Assembly: GCA_016165875.1 (NCBI GenBank)
Contig: JABBOT010000017.1
Coordinates: forward strand, 1,938,186-2,002,185
DNA length: 64,000 nucleotides
Direction of reading: 5' to 3'
DNA from: Acanthopleura granulata
Lineage: Eukaryota; Mollusca; Polyplacophora; Chitonida; Chitonidae
Under the pieces are notes generated by a model. The model saw only the letters and a list, made by a program, of their open reading frames with translations. It did not search any database and was not told the DNA's origin. Within the stretch, counting starts at the first letter, position 1; each line of letters begins with the position of its first letter. A program made the translations under genes and the position numbers. Shown piece after piece: positions 52,284-63,728 of the stretch.

Positions 52284-53814
52284 ATTATAAGTATTAATAC
52301 TCCTGTATAATCTAATATTATGTTGCAACTTTTATTGGATATTGGCACACACAGTTTATACCATATATTGGGCTAATATGTGAATTGGACATTGTTAACA
52401 TTTTAGAAGTGAATCAAGCACATTTCTGAATACAAACAAATTAAATAAATAATTAAATAGAAATAAATCTGTCTTGTTGGAAGGTTTTCGTTAAGCTTAG
52501 TTACTGTTTAAAATGCCGGTTGATTTTTCTTTAAACGCTAGCCCCGAATATATGACGGTTTACCGTTAAGTCGCAACATATAGAAATTTATTTTTTTTGG
52601 CATAGGTCACACGAACAGTTTTCCATAACATACACAGAAAATCGGTAATAATATTACACTATACCGCATATACATGCTGTAGGGTATTGTCCTAAATTAT
52701 TGCCACTTAGTTTAGCTCGCGTAACCTACGTTCAACATTTCAATTGCTTCAAATATGTCGATTATTTTGGGCATTTAAGCAGGTTACCAGTTTAAGATGG
52801 CTCCTAAAATATCTAGAAATTACAAATTATTGGTGACGATGGAATTTATTTCTTATTTAGGTACGGCTCGAAGTTTAATACTATTCTTAGCGGCACTGTG
52901 CGACAAACTTTGCTGTTTATGCTCACAGATAACATTTTTGGCTCGCCGGGATTGTCTTTTAGACGCACCAGAACCATTGTGGATACCATTATTAACAATA
53001 CTGCTAAGAGCACAAAACACAAATGACTTAACTAGCATAACATATGTTGTTTAAAAGTTTCCAGCAGTGGAGTTTGCTGATACATGTATATAATAAAGGA
53101 CCCCTTCAAGGTAGAGAGGGATAGTGCGCTAGTGTAGATTTACTTGCGGTTGAGGTTCTGGGATTGCCTTCTACATGTACAGAATTTTGCATCTCAGTGA
53201 CTAAATGATACGGATGTCTTCTGCATCGCAGATAATATGTTCCTGTTCGCGATAATTATCACAAAATTACAAGAGAACGTCATATCTCTCAATCAAAAGA
53301 TAATTTCAATTATGTTTTATCACGTGACTTTAATTAGACACTTAAATTTCTCATTAGTTGCAATGGAGATCTAGTTTATGCGTGTTATTACATTTTTTTT
53401 GTAAAATACAGGGGAATGTCCTGGCAACAAGCTGCCAGGTCATGATCGCCGCAATATTTTCGTGCTAAGTAATATGTGAACCCCACACAAGATTACGTGT
53501 TTCTCCTATTCCGAGTGGTTTACCTCTACAGCGACTGTAGTGGTAAAAAACTTATAAAAATAACGAAGTTTATTTTGTAAAAACACAGGCTTTCCTAACA
53601 GTGTAGAGACAAGGGTCGAAACAGTCCGAAAGGTTTCCTTTACCCATAAAAATGAACGCTATCACATTAATGAAACATTCGGAAAACGGTTTCGCTTCTA
53701 TTGCGACCACACTATACATGCAGGAAGTTGCTAAAAGATAAGGTGGAAACAGCCACAGTTTAAAATGAAATATAGATCATCTCAACACGAGCCTTCGCAT
53801 CTCAACACTAACAA

Positions 53815-53935
53815 CATCATAGTGAATTGCACACTGATTTCAGTGTGAACTTCACACTTATATGACCGTAAAACTGCACGCTGTTTTCACCGTGGGCTGC
53901 ACACTTATATCATCATGAACTGTACCCCGAATTGT
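53815..53935 (+). repeat. Dispersed/tandem ~35-bp repeat, copy 1
   Basis: GTGAATTGCACACTGATTTC, CACTTATATGACCGTAAA and GTGGGCTGCACACTTATATC: two to three units. The same motif set occurs at 56530-56640. Confidence 0.6.
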
Positions 53936-53939
53936 CCGG

Positions 53940-54650
53940 GACGATATCAGATAATTGAATTATATGGCCAACTATGCAATAGAGAGGATGTGACAGACAA
54001 TGGAGAATAAGCAACAAACACATAGGGTGATGGACAATGCAGAGTTGACAACAGAGTGCCCTGGGCATGGGCTGAAAAGCTGAAAAGGTTGCAAAAGACA
54101 TGTGATAACAGACAATGTGGAATTAACAACAAAACAAAAATGGGCCCCATGGCATAATAGAAAGTTAAGAATAAGTTGCAAAGGAGGCAATGGACAATTT
54201 GTTAATAAGCAACAAGAGACACAAAGGACATAAGGTGATAGACAATGGAGAGCAAGGAGAAAAGAATGGAATGGACATGATGCAAGAGACAACGGAGAGG
54301 AATTAACAAGAACTGTAATGGAAATTGTGTGACAGAAAATGGAGAGGAAATAACAAAGAATGCAAAAGACATGGTACGACAGACAATGGAGAGATATTAA
54401 CCAAAAAATGCCATGGACATTGGATGACAGACAAGGGAGGGTAAATAACAAAGAATGCAATGGGCACTGTGTGACAAACAATGGAGTGTAATTAGCAGAG
54501 AACGTAACACACATAGGCTGAAAGACAATGAACAATGAAGGATGTAAGGGACATGGGGTGCAATACAGTGGACGTGGTGCAAACAATGGAGAGTAAATAA
54601 CAAAGAATGCAATGGGCACTGAGTGACAAACAATGGAGTGACATTTAACC
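53940..54650 (+). repeat. ~50-bp degenerate minisatellite
   Basis: GACAGACAATGGAGAG, AATAACAAAGAATGCAATGG and ACATGGTG-like phrases recur about 14 times. The array gives long but meaningless minus-strand frames (up to 226 codons of CHSIVCHS-type low-complexity sequence). Confidence 0.9.
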
Positions 54651-56000
54651 ATGACATGACATTAAACCACAAAGGAATAAATAAATACATACTAGCTCTA
54701 AATACTATATACGCCATGGTCTTGGTACGTCTTTTTTAATTCATTAGAACTTAGTGTTGGTAACAATGATCACACATAAATATAATGCAAGCGATTTTAT
54801 GTCTCCTCCAGCACAGAAATCGGAAAAATGCCACCTTTGCGTAGAATTTAACAGGTTTATCTTTTCCAAGATCTTGAAACTCCTTCACTGGGGAGAGTTG
54901 CTTCTGCCGCTGAAGCCTAAAATAACTCAGGTCCAAGCTGTGTAGTCTGTTGTTCATTTCTGCTGTTCTCAAGCTTGTTGTGACGATTTGTGGACAAATT
55001 GGTTAACTTACTACTCATCTATCACAAACAAACAATAGTGAGTTCGCCATGGAAAAGATAGCTCAATGAGTCTCCAACTGACTCATTTCATAGTGTGGAG
55101 TGCTTGTGAGTCAGTTCTGTTTCTAAAAAACTTTGCTGTTTAGCTTGTGCTGTAACATTTCACATCTGCCACTGATGTATTTGGAAAGAGATATTTGTAT
55201 GTAATGAGAACCAGTTTCCAAAACAACGCTTAACGCAAACCAACAAGGAAAGTGTATAAAGTAAGAAAGCATAAGGCATTCATACAAGGAGACACAGTCA
55301 GCATTTTTCATCGATGATGGAAAAATGACAGAAATCATGTAAAAAACTATTTTATAAATAATGTCATCGATAATCGAACGTGGTGCTTCGTACTAACACG
55401 ATGAGCATACCGCCCCTATTCCTTGCTTCAAAAGACAGACGCCCCTCAGGAAAAAGTCATATTCTGCGCCAATGACCTCTTCTAATCAAAATTATTTGAG
55501 TAGAGAAAGATACTAATCATCTAAAACATGTATGTTCAAATCCAGCTCATGATGGCTTCCTCTCCGGCCTTACATGAGAAGGTCCATCAGCAACCTGCAG
55601 ATCGGAGTGGGTTTCCCGCAGGCTCTGCCCGATTTCCTAGCAAGATAATCCTGGGCGAGATCGTCTAAGTTAAATATTCTTGAGTACGTCATAGAACACC
55701 AATCAAATAAATAAATAAATAATTACATACAAGTTTGGTTAGCTTGGTGAGTTATTTGAGTTCGATGTGGTCGGGGACGTCTGAAGAAAAATTACAACAC
55801 TTACGACACTTTCGACAACTGCTCTTCCAAAGGCATTAGCACAGAGAGAAAACCCATAGCAGCGACGACAGTGTGGTAGTTGACAAATGATCACACGTTA
55901 CCAAGGAAATGCGGCTTCTTGTCAATTTACCTCAGATAGGGTTTTATTCAGATTGTTCATGTAGTGTTAATTAAGTAGCAACTGATTGTCAAAGATTGGC
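54651..56000. other. Intergenic DNA with one SINE
   Basis: Only the SINE at 55535-55722 is recognisable. Several short frames on both strands have no domain. Confidence 0.5.
55535..55722 (+). mobile_element. SINE, head-truncated
   Basis: TTCAAATCCAGCTCATGATG, GCTTCCTCTCCGGCCTTACA, GGTTTCCCGCAGGCTCTGCC, AATATTCTTGAGTACGTCAT and a CACCAATCAAATAAATAAAT tail. Confidence 0.88.
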
Positions 56001-56002
56001 GA

Positions 56003-56510
56003 TCAGAGATCTGTAACCAGCGACTTGCAGAGCGGTTTCATTGCATTGCCCTCAAAATAAACATCGATGAAATTTTGATTCCTTGAAGACCAGCAAAGGA
56101 ATTCGAACATATGCATCATCTTTACTGCAATACTGTTTTTCTGTTTCCAGAATCGCACGAGGCGTGCTGTCGTGACCAGGATTTCTGCCTGAAATAAGAT
56201 CAGATCTGTGGTAAACTGCACTAAGTCCATAACCCCAATTCTATTAACACGATCGGCCTTCGCGATATTAGACAGCTTGCTTGCTTCGTCCGAGATATTA
56301 GTCACCATCAATAGCTCAAGAAGTTTCTCCTCGCTTGTCAGTCGTTCAAATACTTTCTGTCGTCATTTTCATGGACAAAATGTTTGTAACGATTGACACA
56401 AGGTCCGATTACTGATCTGAAACTCCTTTTAATATCTTGAATTGAGACACGCATCTGGCTAAGTAAGCCTTCTGGAATTTTAACTCCTTTTCTTCAGTGA
56501 TTGTTTGAAT
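56003..56510 (-). pseudogene. Frameshifted helical coding remnant, unknown family
   Basis: Three consecutive minus-strand frames give protein-like helical sequence, each starting where the previous one fails: ITEEKELKFQKAYLARC (about 56480-56430), KRSFRSVIGPCVNRYKHF (to about 56345), and ERLTSEEKLLELLMVTNISD with KADRVNRIGVMDLVQF (to 56003). At least two frame changes are needed. I do not recognise the family. It could instead be several small exons, but no good splice sites are visible at the joins. Confidence 0.35.
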
Positions 56511-56529
56511 TGATTGGAGTTGGTTGACT

Positions 56530-56640
56530 ATATTCACGGATACTGTATCACCGTGAAATCTACACTGATTTTCACTGCGGAGTGCACACTTGTATCACCG
56601 TAAATTATATACTGACTTCACTGTGGGTTGCAAATCATAA
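56530..56640 (+). repeat. ~35-bp repeat, copy 2
   Basis: CACTGATTTTCACTGCGGAG, TGCACACTTGTATCACCGTA and CTTCACTGTGGGTTGCAAAT resemble 53815-53935. It overlaps the last bases (56635-56640) of the PAN gene. Confidence 0.55.
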
Positions 56641-57280
56641 ATTGACTATTCGAAAACCACTACATTTTTTAATAGCCCACACTTGCCAGAATTTACCCTC
56701 TTTGTAGGTCACGCTAATACTGTATCCCCCGCATTCTTTAGAAAGTGCATTGAAATTAAAAAGTTTGCAGACTTCAGCTCTCAAACAAGTACGGGCGCAT
56801 ATTGTCGGCATTGGAACTGTTAAGGTCAAAACCGGGTCTCCGATGATTAATTTATGCTCCGGAGTTCGTATAATAGCTGAAAGAAAGAAGAATATACGGT
56901 ATTCTAGAGCACAGGGAATAATATCAGAGCATAGATAAGAGGATGAGAGTTGGTAAAGGGTCACAAGTTTCATTCTAACCGCTGATATAAATCTTCAAAA
57001 TGTTAGAACTTACAAATTCATGGTTTAACTAAAATTAGGAATGTAAGGGCAGTGACGCTAATTGCAATATATCGGGTTGGTCCAGAATGACTCAAAATGC
57101 TGTGTTATCACAGGTGCTAAGAAATAACACGAGAACAATGGAAAAATACCAGGCTTGGGGAATATTTAGTTTACCAGCAGATTCCACCTTTACGCAGGTA
57201 TGCAATATACTGCATAAAAGGACAGCGAGGAGAGTGTAATAGTGGCCAAATGTTAACACGTAACTGGTGAAATCTGGCAT
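56635..57280 (-). CDS. Small secreted single-PAN/apple-domain protein (two exons)
   Basis: Exons 57280-57175 and 56876-56635. Donor TCTGCTG|GTAAAC and acceptor TTTCTTTCAG|CTATTA join in phase 1 to give 115 residues. Residues 1-35 are a signal peptide (hydrophobic core YYTLLAVLLCSILHTC, then VESA). The rest is one PAN module: TPEHKLIIGDPVLTL, then CARTCLRAEVCKLFNFN (the CxxxC....CxxFNF core) and SKECGGYSI, with a last Cys near the end (IKKCSG). PAN/apple modules bind proteins or carbohydrates. A stand-alone PAN of this size is unusual; it may be a secreted ligand or a remnant of a longer protein. The stop lies at the edge of a repeat. Confidence 0.7.
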
Positions 57281-57409
57281 CCTGTCAGTTTAATTTGGTT
57301 TGAGTTCGACAGGTAAATGCTTAAAATCTAACAACTTACTCGACCGAAAACCTACTGAATTCTCTGTTGTCAATGTATTTATTAGATCCTTATTTACCAC
57401 CATCTTTAA

Positions 57410-57640
57410 GGGCCTCTGTGGCAGCCACTGTAGCACAATGAGCCAAGAGCCTCTCAACAATCCGATCACTCAAGTCCAGCTGATGCTGGCTTCCGCGCCC
57501 GCCGTACGTGCGAAAGCCTGCCAGCAACCTGTGAATGATCGTGAGCCTCACCTGTTCTCAGTCCGGTTTTTTCCCAGTTTAAGACTGGTTGAAGTCCTAT
57601 AAGTGAAATGTTTGATATATTTTAACACCAATCCAAAAAA
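57410..57640 (+). mobile_element. SINE, diverged near-full copy
   Basis: GGGCCTCTGTGGCAGCCACT head, CACTCAAGTCCAGCTGATGC, GCCGTACGTGCGAAAGCCTG, CCAGCAACCTGTGAATGATC, and a decayed 3' part ending ACACCAATCCAAAAAATAG. Confidence 0.8.
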
Positions 57641-57769
57641 TAGATCGAGGAAAAATTTTCCAGTCACAGTGCACGAATGGGGTAATTTTTGTGGGTAGAG
57701 CCAGCCGGTTTGCTCTGGAAAAACCAACGACCTTGGTATGTCTCTGGAATCTTTTATTTTTAAATTATT

Positions 57770-57960
57770 CTGTTTAAGGGATTGCGCCAGGGGATCTGTA
57801 AATTGCTACTACTTAAAAATTTACATGAATAGTTAGAATAAAATCAGGACGGAGGTAAAGTGGCAAGAGGCCCTATTTCATCGGTTAGGTGTGAAAATTT
57901 GCCAACTGTCACATTGTGGTCGCTGCTCTGGTTTTAATCTCTATGCTGTAGTATTTCATA
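57770..57960 (+). repeat. Dispersed repeat family C, copy 2
   Basis: AGTTAGAATAAAATCAGGAC, GAGGTAAAGTGGCAAGAGG, TTGCCAACTGTCACA and TCTGGTTTTAATCTC align with 30725-30945. Confidence 0.6.
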
Positions 57961-58700
57961 CCGAGACCGTTTTAGCCCTGGGCCAATATTCCGCCTTACC
58001 GCTTCACCTTCTTTAGCAATACGTTTGTGTCATCCGATATCAAGCTTGCTGCTGTGGCACGAAGGAATGTTATTTGGGACTCTTGTTGAAATACATATCA
58101 CATGTATGTGGTTTAGCTCTATGGTTCATCTGAAGTTAAAATATTACACCAAACACAATGTTTCGTTATCGTTAACTGTCATCCTACCTATTGTATTGGA
58201 TGTACGTGCCATGGTATATTTTGATACATTTCTTTTCTGTAAAGCCTTTAATTATCCCTGGGCTTTTATTATGTTATATTGCAATACTACTGTACATGTG
58301 TTCTCCGAGGAAGCATTATTTGACATTAAATTGTAATTATATTCCCCCACACAGAGGAAAACAAAAGAAAGAAGGGGAAAAATAGGTATCATGAAGTAAC
58401 TCTTGCAAATGTATTTTAGGATGATAAACACTTTGTTGCTATCTGTGCCATCCTATTTGTGTTATAGGATTTATTACCAACAGACTTGCTCTTCGGGGTT
58501 TTCTTTTGAACGACCACGGCTTCGCCTACAACATCAAAGGTTTACAACTAAACATATGCTTACCTCTGTACACACGTAATGTATATACAGTTTTTAGCCT
58601 TAAGCACATTGAATACATTTACAGCCACGGGGGAACGCGTAAAACTCTTCCTTCCCTTTAACAAAGCGGACTTATTTTTTGGCGCCTGCGCACTTATGAA
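57961..58700. other. No gene supported
   Basis: A + strand frame at 58025-58336 is hydrophobic in parts but has no recognisable domain or splice context. Confidence 0.4.
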
Positions 58701-58704
58701 ACAC

Positions 58705-59830
58705 TTAAGTATTGCACGGGAGCTGCAGCGTCACAGCAGGAATGACGTGGTTTGGACCCTTTGCTGTAAGCCGTGAGGGCCTTCCGTTCTCAACGAATTC
58801 ACTCAAACAGACATTGATGTCACATTGAAAGACAACAAATAGCACGGATTAGTAGAACAAAATTACTTACTAAAACTACAAAGGTAGGGTAGCTGGTCAG
58901 TGCACATTAGCAGGTCTAGCTTGAATTTCGTCCCACGCTTGCATATCACAAGACAGTTCCTCTTTAGATCGTTATGCTTAATTATGAAGGTAATTACTAG
59001 GTAAAAACAAAAATCTCCAGTACAGACACTGAGTTATCGGCTGAACGATTTTGTATGCCATGCAAGTGCAGGCTTGGAATGAAATTTGTCATGTTTCATG
59101 AGTAAGTGACTTTATGCTTTCAGATTTTTCCTGATGGATCACATATCAAATATTGCATCTCAAAGACGGAAATGAATCTAAAGTATTAGCAAATTTCGAA
59201 ATGTTAAAATTACGCGTGTTATATACTGTTAAAAGTTACTGACGGCATTTCAAAACATTACGCTGTGTAATGATTTGTCTACAAGGTGTAACATAATGAT
59301 GCATTGCACAATTGTCAGACATTGATGATGTGAAATACGTCACCTAACGCTGATTAACTCACATACGACACTGTTGCACTAGAATTTCTTCTAATGACTT
59401 TGTAACGTGTTAAATTTGCAACAACTTACAAACTCTTAACCTACCATAGAAACAATTTCCCTCCTCCACGACAGTATAATGTTAGATTTAACATTTCTTA
59501 CACAGCATCTCATTTTAAAGAGAGTAATGGGAAATCTGTCACTGTAACCAAGTGTTTTCACTATTTCCACTTCATAATATGCTCTCATTTAACTTACTCA
59601 TGTTTTCCTCGAAATATACGAGTTTGAGGCCTTGGTCTACCCAGTAGCAGTTTCCATTTGACAGAGAGAGATTTTGAAGCTTTCCAGACATTAGATGTTC
59701 GTAGAAATGCAAGAAGCCAGTTCCCTTTTCATTTTGACATTGGTCGTCGGCCAGTCGAGAGGGATGTGGAATGTTGTTTATTTATAACATTCACCGTCTT
59801 CTAATACCGTTGTTTCCGGACAGGTGCTAA
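58705..59830 (-). pseudogene. C-type-lectin-like gene exons, one apparent frameshift
   Basis: Exon 59830-59598 (acceptor TCTCTGCACAG, donor ATGA|GTAAGT) encodes CPETTVLEDGECYK and, after a one-base frame change near 59782, PSRLADDQCQNEKGTGFLHF, YEHLMSGKLQNLSLSNG and NCYWVDQGLKLVYFEE. Exon 58996-58871 (acceptor TTTTTACCTAG, donor TTTTA|GTAAGT, phase 1-1) encodes NDLKRNCLVICKRGTKF, LLMC and QLPYLCSF, the C-terminal half of a CTLD. A possible last exon 58763-58705 ends in TAA. Cysteine order (CP..GECY / QC / C..IC / C / PYLC) fits a long-form, divergent CTLD. EPN/QPD calcium-sugar motifs are not visible. The signal-peptide exon was not found; a retrotransposon lies upstream. The frameshift means pseudogene or sequence error. 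Confidence 0.5.
58871..58996 (-). CDS. CTLD second-half exon
   Basis: 42 codons, open, with good splice signals on both sides and phases matching the upstream exon. CLVICKRGTKFKLDLLMC and PYLCSF give the typical closing disulfide pattern of C-type-lectin folds. Confidence 0.5.
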
Positions 59831-59879
59831 CTGTGCAGAGAGAAAAGAAAACAAGAACATTAGTGAGACATTTTGAATA

Positions 59880-60180
59880 ATTGAATAAACTACCGTGGCG
59901 AAAGTTGGTCCTCTGAGGTCATGCATTCCAACTCATCATTTTGAATAAATAAATGAATGATTATGGCTTAACGCCACATCGGCTTTATCTCAGCCATATC
60001 GTGGCGAGAACATGCTCAAATAGTTTTCGACATGATCTGATGAACTTTCAAAATTTAAAGGAAAACAGACGAATATTTTTTAAAAGCAGTTAAGAAAACT
60101 AAATGAGAGCTAAAAGTCGAAAACTAAAGTTGCCTTTTATTTTATACACTGAAATATATATATATATATATAAGTATATT
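59880..60180. other. LINE 3' flank, no gene
   Basis: Contains an (AT)n run at 60155-60171 and a short AATAAATAAATGAATG stretch at 59945. Could be the 3' tail of the LINE. Confidence 0.35.
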
Positions 60181-60635
60181 GTATTATACAGCTTAACGGC
60201 CTTCAAAAATTTAATAACAACATCGCCAGCGACGCTGTTAAACAAGTTAAATATAGAGTTCACTGTGTAGAATCTTTGCCGAATATGAGCAAATTCGATA
60301 CAGTCAAACAGGGTATGTTTGATGGCGTACTGGGCATCACACCCAACAAACTGGATCCAGGATAAATTGTGTGTTACACGAGAATGCCCAATATGGTACC
60401 TTTTAAAACGACTTGGTCTATACGAGACGCACCAAGAGTATAAGAATTATAGCCAATGACAGGATGAATACCATGTTAAGTATGTTGCATACCTGCAGGT
60501 CCCATTCATCCTGCCAGAGGCGACGAATATATTTAAGAATATTAGATGAAAATCGGTATCAGGAATTTTAATCTTAGATATGGTTTTATTAAGGACAGCT
60601 TGCGCTTCCCTGTCTACGACTGTGTCTACCCCATC

Positions 60636-60717
60636 ATTATTGTTGGAGGAAACCGGGTAGAGCCCAGGGGAAACCAAAAACCATCCGCAGGTTGCTGGCA
60701 GACCTTCCCACGCAGGG
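60636..60717 (-). mobile_element. SINE middle fragment nested in the LINE
   Basis: GTTGGAGGAAACCGGGTAGA, GCCCAGGGGAAACC, CATCCGCAGGTTGCTGGCAG and ACCTTCCCACGCAGG: the central part of the SINE in reverse. Confidence 0.8.
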
Positions 60718-60826
60718 ACCTGTGATATAAAAAAGGCTCCTTAGCTTCTACGAATAAACTCTCTTGGTGAGGTTCTAAACGCACCAAGGCTGAGTCTCAG
60801 ACCTTGGTGATGGATGGGATCCCACA

Positions 60827-61221
60827 TTATAAGATATGATTTCCTAGCGGAACCATAAATGATGGACTCATAGTCCTCACTAGAGAACGATATAAATTAG
60901 GTAAAACTGACCGGTTAGCATCCCAATCGGTGCTAGACACGACCTTAATTATATCGAGAGCCTTTGTACATTTAGCAGTAAGCATATTTATATGTGGTAT
61001 AAAAGATAATTTCACGGCAAATATAACCCCTAAAATTTATTTTCCCTAACATTCTTCACTGGCTGGCCAAAACATTTAAGCTCAGGGTCTAGATGAAGTT
61101 TCCGTTTATTACACAAATGCATACCGACGGTTTTAGACGTAGAAAACCTAAAACCATTGGCAACTGCCCATTGCTTAATCTTTATGAGACAGAGCTGCAG
61201 TTGCCGCTCGATGCTGTTCAT
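60827..61221 (-). pseudogene. LINE reverse transcriptase, C-terminal pieces
   Basis: IKQWAVANGFRFSTSKTVGM with HLCNKRKLHLDPELKCFGQP and, in another frame, KLSFIPHINMLTAKCTKALD: the usual thumb-side RT sequence of this group. Confidence 0.8.
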
Positions 61222-61775
61222 ATTTTTAGCACGGTAGCAATCAGGAAATCATCGCCATATAAAGAACCCTCTGTGCCAGATGTTAATGTTTTAGCTAAGC
61301 TATTAATTTTTATGCTGAACAGTGTTGGTGAAAGAATACTGCCCTGGGGCACACCCATCTCCTGCTCACGAGAGTCAGAAAGAGTGGACCCCACCCGTAC
61401 CTTAAGCTTAAACCCATGTCAGAAAGGTCTTTTAAATACCATATTTCTATGTAGTGTCATAGGCATTTTGAAGGTTCAAAAATATTGACAGGACATGTTC
61501 ATTATTTAAAATCGAACAAGGTGATCTAAAGTAGATCGACCTTGACGAAAACCACACCGTATATTCGACAATAGGTTGTTGGTCTCAAGAATCCAAACAA
61601 GCCTATCATTTATCATCCGTTCTATAGTCTTACAGACGCAGCTGGTAAGAGCTATGGCACGGTATTTATTTGGATCAGTAGGATCTTTTCCTGTTTTTGG
61701 AACCGGGATAATACACGCCTCCCTCCAGGACCGGGGTAAATTACCAGTCATCCAAATACCGTTAAATAAGTCCAA
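61222..61775 (-). pseudogene. LINE reverse transcriptase core
   Basis: LPRSWREACIIPVPKTGKDP, KYRAIALTSCVCKTIERM, NLLSNIRCGFRQGRSTLDHL. Later frames carry QGSILSPTLF-like sequence and a degraded catalytic box (YGDDFLIA) near 61250. Confidence 0.88.
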
Positions 61776-62503
61776 GAGAGTCTCAGATGGTAAATGATTC
61801 AGAAGATAATAATATATATTCTCCGGGCCACACGTAGTATCGCGTGCCTTTTTTCAAAAATTTTAAATCTTCTCAATCGAAGAGAAACAACTTTAGTCTT
61901 CTAAATTTTTAGGAAAGTGCAATTTAATTTTCTCCTTCTGTTTTTTGATGTGCTGAAATTCAGGAGAATAATTCTCAAATGAAGATTTTGTTTCAGCAAG
62001 GTTATTGACTATATCAGATGTATAAGTTAATAAAATATCACCATCGTTTAAATGCTGGACGTTGCCCTTAAGTTTCTGCTATGCTCCAGACCTTACGGAT
62101 GGGTTTTATTCACGTCATGCCTGACACAAGGTTCCGCCAACTAGATCGTCTCTTGGACTTAATTAATCGACGAACCTGAGCTCTAAATATACGAATCTGG
62201 TTTAAGTTATTATTATCAGGACAACAATTAAATCTGCGCTCCGCCTTTTTACGGTACTATATGGCTTTGAAACAGTCATTATTGTACCAGGGTTTACTTC
62301 TGGATTTGGATTTGTCGAGGATTTAGGGATTTTTCAATCAGCTGCTGTTAATATAAGTTCATTAAATGTTAACAAAGAATCATCTGCAGCATTGAGATTC
62401 CCTGGAGTCATGTCAGCCTCACAGAACATGTCAAATGCCATCCAACCTGCTTTATCGAACTTCCACCTCGCTACACGTTCTAAGGAATTAGAAGTGAGAT
62501 GCT

Positions 62504-63084
62504 CTAGGTAATAGGAAAATGGTCACTACCACAAAGATCGTCATGCACCTTCCAAGAAAAATCCGGGTGAAGTGATGGATCTCTGATAGTCAGATTAATA
62601 GCAGAATATGAACCATTACCTGGATATAAATAGGTATTAGCACCATCATTGAAATAACATAGTTCATCTTTAGATAAGATATCTTCTAGTATTTTGCTCT
62701 TATCATTCATATTATTACCACCACGTAGGTGTAATGGGCATTAAAATCTACCATAATTATGATAGGAGTTGACAATTGTTCTTTTAAAGTATGTAACACG
62801 AGAAATGACAAAGACGGATGGGGAGGAATGTAATCCGAGCATAATGTTATTGTTTCCGATAAAGAAACACGGACGGCCGCAGCCTGAAGTTCAGTATCAA
62901 AGGCAACAGGAGTGTAAATAATATTATTATTCACAAATATAAAGGAGCCACCACAAGCTCGCTCTTCCTCATCACAATAGGTGCTATAAAGTGTATAATT
63001 TTTAAGAGGTATTTTATCTTTGTCAGATGTCTTCAAGTGAGTTTCCTGAAGACAAAGGGCAACTGGATTTAAAGATTGAGCCAC
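62504..63084 (-). pseudogene. LINE endonuclease domain
   Basis: PVALCLQETHLKTSDKDKIP (catalytic Glu in LQETHL), GGSFIFVNNN, IIIMVDFNAHYTYV (DFNAH) and, after a frame change, DDLCGSDHFPIT (SDHFP). These are the three signature motifs of AP-type endonucleases. Confidence 0.88.
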
Positions 63085-63728
63085 CAGTGGTATTTCACTA
63101 AAATTAACCTTAAGACCGCGACAATTCCACTGTATAATTTTGTCTAAGAAGACATCACGGAGGAAGACGTATTGGGGATTTATGTTTGGACCGGGAACCT
63201 TTCTTAGGAGATCTTTTCGGCGCAGGTGATATATCCATCACGTCTGCACCGGGTGTTGACCGACCACAGCCCTCCAACGATCCTAACTTATCAAAAATTT
63301 GGAAAGACTCCTTGGTGGTCTTTCATGAACGCTCTGTGGAGCCACTAGGTTTATATCTTTCATGATTTTTATGAGATTTATATTTATCACCCGCTGCATT
63401 CTCTGAACACCAACGGGTTTACAGGATTTCGATTTATTTGCACATGGTTTGTTGTCAGATAAAGAAATAGCAGGAAAATTAAGTATAGTAGTCGGTTTGT
63501 AACGATGAGCTGGTCGTGTTACCGAAGGGTTTCACGTCCAGTTTCTGTGGCAGGTCTACACCAACTGGCCAAGTGAATGATGTTTGAACCCTTACCGAAC
63601 CGGAGGGTTTCTTGACGACATTGGCATATATAGATTTAGCAAGACCATCCGTGACAGAGACCAGGCGTTTTGCTTCTTGATACGATATATTGTTTTCACA
63701 TTTTAAGATTCTAGTTTCCTTCTCTTTC

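Larger units (their letters stand above)
51420..53810. other. Intergenic DNA with two SINE copies
   Basis: SINEs at 51797-51890 and 52100-52283. The small frames at 52797-53054 and elsewhere have no recognisable domain. Confidence 0.5.

Noticed and set aside
53972..54652. 226-codon minus-strand open frame
   Set aside because: Low-complexity CHSIVCHS-type sequence produced by a ~50-bp minisatellite; no splice sites, signal or domain.
58025..58336. 103-codon + strand frame with hydrophobic segments
   Set aside because: No domain, no splice context, no codon pattern distinguishing it from AT-rich intergenic sequence.
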